A DNA stretch of 64,000 nt from Lytechinus pictus (GCF_037042905.1 NC_087251.1:36946501-37010500), one strand, 5' to 3'; positions 24,374-37,300 are shown, numbered from the stretch's first letter. Made by a program: numbers and translations. The notes: generated by a model from the letters alone, not told the origin.

Positions 24374-25260
24374 ATCCATGCTAGGCCCGTTTTGAAAGTC
24401 CATTTTTGATGCACATGTACATGGTGTGTTTTTCGTTCATGTACACGTTGTAAACACTGCGAGCGTCTTATGTTTTCAGTGTTTCCGACATTTCGACACG
24501 GACCCGCATCAACATGTCAATATAATATAAAAAGGGGTCTCTATATAGCCTAAGTCGCGGTTTTAAAGCTTACCTGAGAAGTTAGAAGTATCAATCCACA
24601 AAAATTGGTGCAATTAAAAAGTTTACTCAGCTTAGCAGCGCATTGAATTAATAAAGAATGCAAAAGAAAATGAGTGCAGGGCCCTAGCTAGCGCCAACGT
24701 TCGTTGGATGCGCATTTTGCATACTGTATGTACCGTACATGCATGCACAGATCGCTGCAGAATTAAGTGTAACTGAAGTTATCGATTGATTTTCATTATT
24801 TTATTGCCAATTTGAGGAGCGTTCCTTCGTAGGCTTGTGGCACATGTGTACGAGCGTATCAACACGTAACTGCAGCAATGATCGCTGTCGCAATTGGTGA
24901 TTCTCAAATTGGCTCTGAGTGTGATTGAACAACGCTTTCGAGCTAGCTTTCGAGACCGGAGCAGACCCATTTCGTGGTACAAAAACTTGAGTCTCCATAA
25001 TGAATGTGGATTAAATCAGCGATTTTGGAAGTAAACTCTAGGTTAATTGAAATATATTGACATATTAGTGATTAAAACATGTACAGTGTCTGAGAACTAA
25101 GAATTAAGGTGAGGCTGTGAGCATGTTCACTGACTTTACACTCCCATGCAAGCTTTATGCAGAAAATGATGCTACCGTGTACACGATGATGGAATTTAGT
25201 ACACGTGCACTGACTTGACCGTGCGTGTACACGTGTACCCGAAACGGGCCTAATCCATGC
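24374..25260. mobile_element. DNA transposon with 8-bp target-site duplication
   Basis: The ends are TAGGCCCGTTTTGAAAG (from 24382) and its inverted counterpart finishing CGAAACGGGCCTA at 25252; the first 11 bases match exactly. The octamer ATCCATGC occurs at both flanks (24374-24381 and 25253-25260), a perfect 8-bp duplication as made by hAT-like and some other DDE elements. The 871-base element has GC-richer ends with repeated ATGTACA/GTGTACACG words and no transposase frame, so it is non-autonomous. The two overlapping minus-strand frames near 24.8-25.0 kb are inside it. Confidence 0.85.
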
Positions 25261-25601
25261 AACATTGATCAAATCTGTCAAATTTCACTTTTCATCTATA
25301 CTTGTATTAAACCAAATACAAAAATTGTATCACACCTCCAGAGCTACAAACCAGTACATTTTTGGCGTATTTAGTACGTTTGTGCAGCCAAAATACGACA
25401 GTACGTTTTTTCTTTTAAAAATACGCTTTTGTATTTAAAAAAAAAAATATATATATTTTTTCTATTTGTCTCAACGTGATATAAATCACAGTATGGCATA
25501 ATCATTCATCTAAATACAGCAAGTAGGCGTACAAGGCAAAATAATGAAAAAATGAAATGTATGACATTTTTTTATACACACCAATAACAGTAAGGGTTTA
25601 T

Positions 25602-25880
25602 GTTCAATTGGCCTAATGCCAGTTTGTCCACTATCCATATGGTCTAATTGCCATTTAGTCCACTCACCATTCCATCTAATAACCAGTTGGCCCAATAGCC
25701 ATTTAGTCCATGTACCATTTGGTGTAATTGGACTAAAAAATGAATATTAGACCAACTGGTTATGAGACGAAATGGCCATAAACAAACTGGTGATTAGACA
25801 AAGTAATTATTAGACCAAATGGTTATTGGACCAAATGGTTGTTAGACAAAATGTTGGACAGAATGGCATTAGACTAGATA
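25602..25880. mobile_element. ATTAGACCAAATGGT repeat element
   Basis: At least twelve copies, in both orientations, of a word like TTAGACCAACTGGTTAT or CCATTTAGTCCA are arranged as an inverted-repeat structure around a centre near 25.74 kb. A few weaker copies of the same words are at 62.57-62.68 kb. It directly precedes the 1-kb tandem array. Confidence 0.65.
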
Positions 25881-25897
25881 TGAAATTACTTTAAAAA

Positions 25898-28800
25898 CAA
25901 GGTTAGGTGTTCTTACAGTATCCAGAAAATCTATTTAAAATTCAGTACTACACCTTGATATGGTGATGAGCATGGAGCATTACACATTTTGGACTATTGA
26001 ATGTTGTTGACAAGGCTCATACCTACATGGAGTAATATACTTTGTACCTCATATGAGACCAATGTCAACAAAGTGGGTGTATACCTAGTGCCAACTTAGT
26101 TACCTAAAACTTCCTTGTTGTTGTTCCTGGGCTGAGTAGATAATCATGGTCATGGTTGATGACATCACAGTGCTTTCTTCCTGCTATTGATTGCGCTAAT
26201 TCCAGTCCTGTGATGTTCTGTCAATTTCATCAAAACTCAGAGACAATCTCCTGTTCGGGAGAGAGACAAATTGGTGCCAAATAAAAATGTGATAAGCAGA
26301 TACCTTATGAAAAAAATACCATGTTCATCTCTCTACATGTACTTAAAATATTCATAATATACTTTTGTTTTCAGAACATCTTTTGTTATCATCTATACAC
26401 AAAAAGAAATTGGATTTTGACCTGTGCCACTGTGGGACAAAATATTAGATGGAAAAATTTTGTTTCTTTTACGCTTTTGCAAATCAAGTCTTATATTTGG
26501 AGACTGCCTCCCATATTATCAGAGATTTTCAGATACTGGCTGTGCACTTCTACTCATTGTTGATGTATGAGTGGGATATCACACACCTTGTTCACCTTGC
26601 CAAAGGGAGGATCCTCATAGCATCAACATTCTTGGCATTCAAATGATCATAATGATATACATCCAACTTTCTTCAAGCTACTTGTCCAAACTTTATCCTT
26701 TGATTAAAATTCTATTTCACACTAGTAAGCTCACTTCACAATTTTTCACGTTGTTCAAATTCCACAGGTAGAGTTGCCAGATAATCATTTTTAATAAAAA
26801 ATTTATTCCCTAAAATAAGAAAATTCATATCAGGCAATATTGTCCCAAGTCCATGTTTAATTCTTTCCTGATTCAAATGAATTTACTTGATCTACTTTAG
26901 ATATGAAATGACTACACCCATCAAGCAAGGTTAGGTGTTCTTACAGTATCCTGAAAATCTACTTAAAATTCAGTACTACACCTTGATATGGTGGCATATA
27001 TGGAGCATTACAAATTTTGGACTATTTGAATGTTATTGACAAAGCTTGTACCTACATGGAGTAATATACTTTGTACCTCATATGAGACAAATGTCAACAA
27101 AATGGGTGTATACCTAGTGCCAACTTACCTACAACTTCCTTGTTGTTGTTCCTGGGCTGAGTAGATAATCATGGTCATGGTTGATGACATCACAGTGCTT
27201 TCTTCCTGCTATCGATTGCGCCGATAAATCCGACAGTCCAGTGATGTTCTCTCAATTTCATCAAAACTCAGAGACAATCTCCTGTTTGGGAGAGACAAAT
27301 TGGTGCCAAATAAAAATGTGATAATCAGATTCCATATGAAAAAAAATACCCTGTTCATCTCTCTACATGTATTTAAGATATTCATAATCTACTTTTGTTT
27401 TCATAACACCTTTTGTTATCATCCATACACAAAAAGAAATTGGATTTTGACCTGTGGGACAAAATATTAGATGGAAAAATTTTGTTTCTTTTACGCTTTT
27501 GCAAATCAAGTCTTATATTTGGAGACTGCCTCCCATATTATCAGAGATTTACAGATACTGGCTGTGCACTTCTACTGATTGTTGGTGTACGAGTGGGAAA
27601 TCACACACCTTGGTCACCTTGCCAAAGGAAGGATCTTCATAGCATCAACATTTTTGGCATTCAAATGATCACATTGACATACATCCAACTTTCTTAAAGT
27701 TACTTGTCCAAACTTTATCCTTTGATTAAAATTCTTTTTCACACAAAGCTAACTTCACAATTTCTCAAGTTGTTCAAATTCCACGGGTAGAGTTGCCAGA
27801 TAATCATTTTTAATAAAAAATTTATTTCCTAAAATAAGAAAATTCATATCAGGCAATATTGTCCCAAGACCATGTGTAATTCTTTCCTGATTCAAATGAA
27901 TTTACTTGATCTACTTTAGATATGAAATGACTACACCCATCAAGCAAGGTTAGGTGTTCTTACAGTATCAAGAAAATCTAGTTAAAATTCAGTGCTACAC
28001 CTTGATATGGTGGCATATATGGAGCATTACAAATTTTGGACTATTGAATGTTATTGAAAGGCTCATACCTACATAGAGTAATATACTTTGTACCTCATAT
28101 GTGACCAATGTCATCAAAGTGGGTGTATACCTAGTGCCAACTTAGTTACCTAAAACTTCCTTGTTGTTGTTCCTGGGCCAAGTAGATAATCATGGTCATG
28201 GTTGATGACATCAGTGTTTCTTCCTGCTATCGATTGTGCCGATTAATCCGACAGTCCTGTGATGTTCTGTCAATTTCATCAAAACTCAGAAACAATCTCC
28301 TGTTTGGGGAAGAGACAAATTTTTGCCAAATAAAAATGTGATAAGCAGATTCCATATGAAAAAATACCCCGTTCATCTTCTACTTAAAATATACTGTTTT
28401 TATCAATATAAACAAAACCAAATGGGCTTACTGTTGATGTAGTTTCTATTCAATTTTTGCAAAACAAGTTTCAGATTAGGAGACCATCTCCCATATTCAT
28501 CAGAGAGTCTCCAATACTGACTGTGCACCTATACTCATTGTTGATGTATGAGTAGGAAATCACACCTGAGGATCTTCATAGCATCAACATTCTTGGTATT
28601 CAAATGATCATATTGACATACATCCAACTTTCTTAAAATTACTTGTCCAAACTTAATCCTTTGATTAAATTTTGTTTTCACACTGTAAGCTAATTTTACA
28701 ATTTTTCAAGTTGTTCAAATTCCACGGTTGCCAGATAATCATTTTCAAAACAAATTTTATTCCCTAAAAACAGAAAATTCATATCAGGCAATATTGTCCC

Positions 28801-29900
28801 AAGTCCCTGTTTAATTCTTTCCTGATTCAAATGAATTTACGTGATCTACTTTAGATATGAAATGACTAAACCCATCAAGCAAGGTTAGGTGTTCTAAAAT
28901 GATCCAGAAAATCTAGTTATAGTTCAGTGATATACCTTGAAATGGTGGCATACATGGTGATTGACAAATTTTGGACTATTTGAATGTTATTGACAAAGCT
29001 TGTACCTACATGGAGTAATATATTTTATACCTCATATGAGACAAATGTCAACAAAATGGGTGTATACCTAGTGCCAACTTACCTACAACTTCCTTGTTGT
29101 TGTTCCCGAGTTGAGTAGATAATCATGGTGATAGTTGATGACCTCACGTTGTTCTTCCTGCTATTGACTGCGCAAATAAATTCCAGTCCTGTGATATCCT
29201 CTCAATTTCATCCTGTTTGGGAGAGAGATAAATTGGTGCCAAAAAATTGTGATAAGCAGATTCCTTATTAAAAATTACCCCTTTCCTCCATGTACTTAAA
29301 ATATTCATAATCTACTTTTGTTTACATAACATCTTTTGTTATCATCTATAATACTCTATACACAAAAACAAATTGGATTTTGACCTGTGTGACAAAATAT
29401 TAGATGGAAAATTTTGGTTTCTTTTATGCTTTTGCAAATCAAGTATTATATTTGGAGGCTGTCTCCCATATTATCAGCGATTTCAGATACTGTCTATGCA
29501 CCTCTTCTCATCGATGATGTATGAGTGGGATATCACACACCTTCATAGCATCAACATTCTTGGCATTCATATGATCATATTGACATACACATCCAACTCT
29601 CTTGAAGTTGCTTGTCAAAATTTTCTCAAACTTTATCCTTTTTTCTGCTGCACACTAGCTAACTAAATAAGTTATCAGGTTGTTCAAATTCCACAGGTAG
29701 AGTTGCCAGAGTAATATTTTTTATTTTCTAAAATCAGACAATTCATATCAGACAACTTTGTTCCATGTCCCTGTGTAATTTTTTTTCCTGATTCATATGA
29801 ATTTACATCTACTGTGGATATTAACTGACTAAACATATAAAAGAAGGTTTTAATAGTATTCTAATAGTATCCAGAAAATCTAGTACAAATTCAGCATTAC
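25898..29900. repeat. Tandem array of about four 1-kb units
   Basis: The landmark AAGGTTAGGTGTTCT recurs with its G-G at 25901, 26929, 27948 and 28883, and a decayed fifth copy is near 29847 (periods 1028, 1019, 935 and about 960). Every unit contains CCTTGTTGTTGTTCC, GTAGATAATCATGGT, AGATGGAAAATT (lost in unit 3) and GTTGCCAGATAATC (altered in unit 4). Units 1-3 are most alike; unit 4 is more diverged. Open frames of 60-95 codons recur in each unit with indels that change frame. On the minus strand a 90-base stretch ends at GTAG/GTAAGT in units 2 and 4 and GTAACT in 1 and 3, so an exon could have been duplicated, but no frame is kept throughout. Confidence 0.85.
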
Positions 29901-31761
29901 ACCTTGAAATGGGGCGTACATGGAGCCTGACAATTTTTTTACTAGGTTGAATGTTGTTAACAAGTCTTGTCCTGACATTGAGTAATATACTTTGTATCTC
30001 ACAATGTTACGCCGCACAAGTCACCCAGTGAAAATTTCTGTTGAGATATGATGGACATATACTGGCTTTGTTGAGTTGAACTTGATTGGAAAATTACTTC
30101 ATTTTTGCATCGAAAACTCAATGAATTCAAACAGCTTGTTTCCAGATATCTCATGAAGATATGAACATATTTGTATTTGCATTAGAAATATGACAATCAT
30201 TTGACAAAGGGGTCTACCCCGATCCTTAAAATTATTCTGCATTTGTGACAATATTGTCAAAAACATTAGAAAATCTTGTCACCTTCTAATCAAGGATCAT
30301 GAAATTGCACACATCTACAAACAAATTAGTAAATGTGATTCCAACCCTTTTTTGACAAAATATCTGTCTCGTTCGTTCTCCTTCTTTCAAAATTGAAAAC
30401 AAATGGCCGATCGATACCGCGCGACGAACGCGACATGGAGATCTAACTTTTCCTTTTTTGAGGGTCCAGTTGGTGCCTGTATGTCAAGATTCTGTGTCAC
30501 GATAGACCTTCATCCATATAATTTATTTTTCCCCCTTTTATTTGGAGTGCTAAATTGCGACCCCGTTCTACCCCATTTTGGAGAGTACCCGATGTCTGCT
30601 TAGTATTACACAGAAGAGTCCTGGGTTAGACTTGGTCTTGCTTCACTACACCTCATCAATAGACTCAAATTTTTCATCCACTCTGTACCGGGTGCCTATG
30701 GCTATGCCCCAAAATTAATTAAGCCAAACTGTATTAATTTTCAAAATAAAATAAAATTTTTAATAAAATAAAGTCAAAGAGGTGTCTAGGTCTTTGTATA
30801 ATTTTTTTTTTATTTCTTACCCTGAAAAAGACCTGAATCTGCTGTTTTGGTCTAAAAAAAAGAGAGAATTATTCTTCTTCCATTGAGTAGTCCTCTTTGT
30901 AGAGTATAGTCTTGAGATATTATCATTGACTTATTGCATTTTTAGGTGCATGATTCATGAATAGACCACAGTTCAACTGGAGTAAATCTAGTCTAAGTAC
31001 CTGTTTTCATTTTATTTAAGTTAATGTAGGTCTAGGTCTATATTTTTGCCAGCATAATATTTGAACAATTAAAATCATCTTGGGCCTGGCACAATAGTTT
31101 GTAGTAGTCTAACGTTAGCTTGTATAAAAATTACAAATCCCTGTGGCCATGGATTGGGGGGGGGGGATAAAAAATACATGGCCCTGCTGGGGACTAGTAC
31201 TAATACTATTACTCGGTCCTCACACTAACTGCGTGCATGATGGCTAGCTGTCTCTGACTCTGTCTTAGACAGCTGGGAGCCGTCTGCTTCGAGGAGTTTT
31301 TTAACATTTTTTTAAATTTCTCCACGTACGTACACAGCCACCATTAGGGGGTTAAAAATGCAAAATACCCCAGACAGGGCTCATCGATTTTTGTCTTTAT
31401 TTCATAAAAATGTATGAAACGAACTGGACCAAAATAAAGAATATTGGCCTGAAATGCACCAAAAAGGGGAAAAATAAACTTAAAAGGACAAAAAAAAATC
31501 AGTGACTTTCTTCGGCTGTTGCACAACTTCACTTCCCTGGTTTATCCGAACTTGATACATAAACATATGGCCATTGAGTCCCTGTACAGATCGAATTAGA
31601 TCTTCGATCTCTGTATTGTAATTGGTGAGTGGAGCGAACAGAGTTCAGTGGAACAACCAATAAAACAGAGTCCGAAGCTTTTGGTCTAACTCTGTCTGTG
31701 ACTGTCTGACTGTGTAGGAGGAAAAGTCTATGTCAAAAAAGTTGACAAAACGGCTCGGTTT
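29900..31761. other. No gene confirmed
   Basis: Includes one CpG-rich spot at 30.40-30.46 kb where ATGGCCGATCGATACCGCGC begins a 66-codon frame in a good initiation context. A first exon is possible, but no donor was found. The rest is AT-rich with a poly-G tract near 31160. Confidence 0.3.
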
Positions 31762-31986
31762 TAAAAATGGCAAAGGTAAAAATGGCAAAGGTAAAAATGA
31801 CGAAGGTATAAATGACAGCAGTAAAAATGGCAGAGGTAAAAATGGCAAAGGTAAAAATGGCAGAGGTAAAAATGGCAGAGGTAAAAATGGCAAAGGTAAA
31901 AATGGCAAAGGTAAAAATGACGAAGGTATAAATGACAGCAGTAATAATGGCAGAGGTAAAAATGACAGAGGTATAAATGGTCAGTC
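31762..31986 (+). repeat. 15-bp minisatellite, left block
   Basis: Fifteen tandem units of TAAAAATGGCAAAGG or variants (GGCAGAGG, GACGAAGG, GACAGCAG). A higher-order period of eight units (120 bases) is visible, since the pair GACGAAGG/GACAGCAG recurs at 31799 and 31919. Because the unit is five codons long, frames stay open on both strands (plus: GKGKN repeats; minus: LPFLP repeats); this is a by-product. The same unit in inverted orientation forms a block at 39142-39295. Confidence 0.9.
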
Positions 31987-32299
31987 TTAAACCCCAATGC
32001 CAAAAAATTCAAAAAGCCCCTCCATGCAATCAGTAGATTAAATACGGTTCTGAGAAGAAAATTGGAATTATGTTTGACTAATGGAAAGGGTAACATTTTT
32101 AAATGATATTGTAGGTCTTCTGCACCAAATTGGTAACACTTGAGTTGGTATTTCTTATTGTTTCCTGGACTTACATGCACGGCCTTCTCAATTCAAATTT
32201 GAAGCACACTTTGGATCCCAAGTGTTATACTTAATTCAGTAGGGGAAATTCACACTGATATAAAGTTTATTGGAGAAATAGCAGCAAATAATTAAAATG

Positions 32300-32400
32300 A
32301 TATTGGTGGGGGTTTTAGGGAATCCATCAAAGATTTAAAAAGCTATTAGAATTTTACATTTTAACGGTGACGTCATTTGCGAGCAGTTTTTCCCACATAC
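32300..32400 (+). mobile_element. MITE-type end near the transposase gene
   Basis: ATTGGTGGGGGTTTTAGGGA with GTGACGTCATTTGCGAGCAG matches the left arm of the MITE at 12685 and the one at 9.1 kb. Its position just before the CpG-rich start of the transposase transcription unit makes it a candidate left end of the autonomous element. Confidence 0.45.
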
Positions 32401-32645
32401 CGTAAGGGCGCTAGTATACACCCAACCCAAAAAGTACCTCGCTGAGGTCAATGACCCATTCTTGACCGGCCTAGTTCCGTAACGCGTACTCTAAATTTGA
32501 TGCGCATCGGCACACTTATGCCTGTAGCATAGTTCTGTACGCACACCGCATTGCACATCGTACATACGAATAATTGAATAGAAGAAATCGAGTGAAATCT
32601 TACCTTTCAGATACACTTTGCGACGAAGTTGGTGTTTCCAGATTG
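32390..32645 (+). promoter_or_regulatory. CpG-rich putative promoter and 5' UTR exon
   Basis: CpG frequency rises sharply here relative to flanks (for example TAACGCGTACTC and GATGCGCATCGGC). A consensus donor GATTG/GTGAGTAA follows 32645. The transposase start codon at 34103 is only three bases after a good acceptor (TTTCTCCCTTAG at 34088-34099), which fits a non-coding first exon here and an intron of about 1.45 kb. No TATA box was identified with confidence. Confidence 0.35.
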
Positions 32646-33059
32646 GTGAGTAACTTATAAATATTCAATTTTTATGTAATTTTTTAGTCCAAAATATGTT
32701 AAAACGCTTAGTCTCGCCCATCAGGGGGAGCACGGGTTCTGTAGGTCTAGACTAGTCGCCTTTCTTATCGATAATGGCCGTTTCGTTGTTGTTAGCACTG
32801 ATCGAAAGTGAACGTACACGGCGAGATGGCGCTCCTCTAGTATCCGCCCAGCGTATGATTTAGCTTTGCTTTTGGCAAAGGGCCAATGGCAATGCAGGAT
32901 ATATGTATATTCTAGATCTATTAATTGATTGATTTGGAAAATGTACTTGTACTACAGTCAGCTTTAGTTTCACCGGTGATTACTCCATGATGAAAATAAA
33001 GGAGATTATGAGATATGTTAAGAATATAAAAGTGACTTGATGATGGATGATTATGATGG

Positions 33060-34070
33060 TGATTAACTGACTATGGATAATAATGATGATGATGATGATG
33101 ATGATGGGGATGATGATAGGTGATGATAATAATTTCATGTGAATATGTGATGATGACAATGATGACGATGATGGTGGTGGATAATGATGATAATTTGGCG
33201 ATGATGATGATGGATAATGAAGTGATGGATAATGATGATGATGATGTTGATGATGATGATAATAATAATTTCATGATGTGATAATAATGATGATGATGAT
33301 AGAAGATGATGAATGATGGTGGTGGTGGATAATGATGATAATAATTTGGTGATGATAATTTGGTGATGATGATGATGATGACGAATTGACGATGATGGTG
33401 ATGGATGATGATGATGTTGATGATGATGATAATAATAATTTCATGATGTGATAATAATGATGATGATGATAGAAGATGATGAATGATGGTGGTGGTGGAT
33501 AATGATGATAATAATTTGGTGATGATGATGATGATGACGAATTGACGATGATGGTGATGGATGATGATGATGTTGATGATGATGATAATAATAATTTCAT
33601 GATGTGATAATAATGATGATGATGATAGAAGATGATGAATGATGGTGGTGGTGGATAATGATGATAATAATTTGGTGATGATAATTTGGTGATGATGATG
33701 ATGATGACGAATTGACGATGATGGTGATGGATGATGATGATGTTGATGATGATGATAATAATAATTTCATGATGTGATAATAATGATGATGATGATAGAA
33801 GATGATGAATGATGGTGGTGGATAATGATGATAATAATTTGGTGATGATGATGATGATGACGAATTGACGATGATGGTGAATGATGATGATGATGACGAT
33901 GATGATGATGATAGAAGATGATAAATGATGGTGGTGGTGGATAATGATGATACTAATTTGGTGATGATGATGGATAATGATAATAATTTCATGATAATAA
34001 TAATTTGGTGATGTGATAATAATGATGATGATGATGGTGGAAAATGATATTGGTGGATAATGATGACTTG
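33060..34070 (+). repeat. GAT-rich satellite with higher-order units
   Basis: Built of GATGATGAT and AATAAT runs organised into larger units. The landmark AATAATAATTTCATGATGTG recurs near 33265, 33435, 33592 and 33762, giving alternating periods of 170, 157 and 170. The 13-base difference is one extra GATAATTTGGTGA. All minus-strand Ser/His/Ile-rich frames over it are low-complexity translations. The tract ends about 30 bases before the transposase start codon, inside the presumed 5' UTR intron. Confidence 0.9.
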
Positions 34071-34102
34071 ATGATGAACAAATTCTATTTCTCCCTTAGA
34101 TC

Positions 34103-34372
34103 ATGCCCCGTGCTCCTAAATGGAAACAGGACGACGTAGCTGCGGCGTTACGTAGAGTACGGTTCAGTGAGCTTTCGATAAGAAAGGCTTCACAGGAATA
34201 TAGAATTCCCTACGAAACCCTGCGTGACAAAGTATCAGGGAGAGCTCCGACATCGGTTTCGAGATTCGGTCCACGACCATTCCTCACAGAGAAGGAGGAG
34301 GAGGAGATAGTACGATGGACGATCAAGATGGGGAGAATCGGTTTTGGACAAACCAGGGGAGACATTCAGTCC
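34103..34372 (+). CDS. Transposase exon 1: Pipsqueak-type HTH
   Basis: The start ATG is three bases after an acceptor-like TTCTCCCTTAG. The 90 codons open with MPRAPKWKQDDVAAALRRVR, then SIRKASQEYRIPYETLRDKV and SGRAP: the classic order KW-x-A-hydrophobic, SIRKA, YxIPxxTLxDxVxG of the Psq helix-turn-helix. After this comes GPRPFLTEKEEEEIVRW, the start of the CENP-B-like domain. The donor is AGTCC/GTAAGT with the exon ending in phase 0; reading past it gives a stop within 15 codons, so splicing is required. Confidence 0.85.
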
Positions 34373-37300
34373 GTAAGTATGCAGAAAAATTTTCTTCCTG
34401 ATGCTTCGTGAAAGGTCGAGTCCATCCTAGAAAAATGTTGATTGGTAACAATAAAGAACAATCAAACAAAAATATCGCTGAAAATATAATCGTTATCGGA
34501 TGTAAAATAAGGAGGTTATGATATTTGTAAGTTTCACTTATTTTTCACAAAACAGTTTTATGCACAACTCAGTGACATGCATGCAAATGAGAGAGTGGAT
34601 GATATCCATCACTCACTATTTTTTTATTGTTTGAATTATGTCAAATTACAGATTTGACAATTAGGACCAACTTGACTGAACCATAAAATGATAACAAAAT
34701 TGAATTAATTCTACATATTCTTGGATGAATAAAACTTTTTGTTTCACGTAAGAATGAGAAGAAAATGAAATTATTTCATATTTCATGCACATTACATAGT
34801 GAGTGACGTTATCAATCCCCTCATTTGCATACTGACTGGACCAGGATGTGCATTTAACTGTTTTGTGACTGAAATTAAAGAAAAAAAATAAAATGTTTTA
34901 TTTTACATCCAATTTTGATGAAATTTGACTTTTCTCCTATTATTTGAATAAACTTCGGGTTTGGGTGGACTTGTCTGTCATTAACAAAACCAATTTCATC
35001 ATGTAGCTAACGTGATAAATCGATAAGAATGTTGCAATTTTGGTAATGCTGCTTAAGGGCTACTACTTTTCTTACTGTTATTACAACAACAATAATAATG
35101 ATAGTAAAAATTGAAATAATATGAATGGTAATGATAATAATAATAAAAACAATGATACTAATAGTTATAATGGAAGATAATTTTTGACAATTATATTTGT
35201 TATATAGATTATAATGCTATTAACACAGCTAATAATACAATAAATTAAAATAAAGACATATAAAGTAATGAAGAATAATAATTGTATAACACTATAAATT
35301 ATTCATTAGCTCTTACATGTAACTGTTAAAAAAGAAAAGGAAATATTCCTCATAACACCATGATCTTTCAAGAAAATTGCAGAAAGGTATTTAATCCACT
35401 CAAATAAAGATGGAGAATAAAATGAAAGTCTTTGCTTTTCTTGTTATTCAGGTCGTGAAGAAAATGCTTGACAAAGATGGCAGGGCAAACCCCTTTGTAG
35501 AAAACAAGCCTGGGAAGCGTTGGTGGAGCAGTTTCCGTGCAAGGCACCCTCAATTAGTTTTCCGGAAGCCACAACCAATTGGAAAAGAGCGTACAGCAGT
35601 TACAAAGAATCGAATAGACAAGTATGTCTTCACAATTATATATATATTTCTGTTAAAATAGGTTAAATACAGACCGAGTATTCTTTTTTTAATAACATGT
35701 TGCCATTATATCCTTCTTTCCTTTTTCTTCTTCCTTTTATTTTTCTTGTTCCTATTATTTTCTTCTTATTCTTCTCCCTTTTTTCATTTTCTTCTTCTCC
35801 TGTTTCTTCTACTTCTTCTAGGAAACGAGTCACTTTCCATGATAATATTTTGCCCAAGATTTTCATCAAGATTTTCATGAATGGCATAATCCTAGTTGTT
35901 GTGTGTTTGGACAATCAATTTTTAAACAGCCATTTGGAAAAAGTAACCAGCTAAGTTTCATTCATTTTTGGTACAAAATTAAATGGATGACAATAATATA
36001 TGGAACAAATTACTGAAATAATATTTTGTGTGTGTGTGTTAATCAAAAGACAAAAATAAGGCTTCAAAATATTAAAATGTCTACACCCAACCCCCATCAT
36101 ACATGCAAGTCATTAATCAAATACATATGAGTGAAGGTGTTCCACATACCTTTGTGTTTCTCCCTCATTCACAGATGGTTCAAAGAATTGGAAGAATTCT
36201 TAGGAGAAAACAATGCAAGAAGCATTCTCGATGAGCCAAATCGACTCTTCAATGCCGACGAATCAGGATTCCCGCTTGGTGGGAGAGCATCTGATCGGGT
36301 ATTGTCATTAAAAGGCGAGAAAGTCATCCAACAATTTAAGAATGCTGAAAAGGGACAGGTAACTGTGCTTGTCACTGCATGCGCGAGTGGTAGCTTTTTG
36401 CCACCAATGATTGTTTTACCGGGGCGACACGGTGACGGTTCTGCATACCAAGGAGCGCCAAGGGGTGCTTTCTTTGCTAGGACCAAAAACGGCTGGATGG
36501 ATAGCAAAGCCTTTTATGGTTTCATTGCTAATCTTTTCCAGCCGTATTTGGTCCAGATGAAAGTACCCCTTCCAGTGCTCCTGCTCGTCGATGGCCTTTC
36601 GGCACATCAAACGCTGGAGGTAGCGAAGCATTGTGAGGCGAATCGGATTCTTTTGTACCGATTCCCTCTCAATGCTACGCACATCCTCCAGCCGTGCGAT
36701 GTGTCTGTGTTCAGATCATTAAAGGCATCGTGGAATCGAGCGGAGGAGCAGTTCCGTTACCAAAACCCCGGTGATTATGTCACAAGAGTGACGTTTTCGC
36801 GCGTGTTCGCCGGCGCGTGGAAGGAGCTTCTGGGGAAGCCAGAAATTGCATCTTCTGGTTTTCGGGCAGCAGGGATCTACCCGTTTACGAAATTGTTTCG
36901 TGAAGAGCTACTACGTCCAGCAGACTTGTACAGTTTCATAGATAAGAATCCTCAAGAAGGAGAGACACCATCATCTAGGAATAGTGCTTTTATTCCGGTA
37001 GACGATGACATGAGGTCATCTCAACCCGATGAACCTGATGATGATGCACCATCTTCGTCATCAGCTCATCGGGAACATGGAGTCAGCTGCATCGTGGATA
37101 CTTCCGAGTATCCATGGTGATGCTCCATGTGGAGACAGGCCTCTAAACGAGGCATTCATCTCGCCGTCGCTAGATGAATGCCTCGTTTATCCCGAGATTG
37201 AAGTCTCAAATCAAAGGAGAAGGAAAAGGCAACTGCCTGAGGCAATAAGTGGAGAGGCGTTTATAAGATTCGCCGAGGAACGAGCGAGAGAGAAAAGAGC

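Noticed and set aside
31645..32180. Open frames of 86-139 codons across the 15-bp minisatellite on both strands
   Set aside because: The unit is a multiple of three, so all frames stay open; the products are simple five-residue repeats with no independent support.
33071..33992. Ser/His/Ile-rich minus-strand frames over the GAT satellite
   Set aside because: Low-complexity translation of a repeat lying in an intron; no start or splice support.
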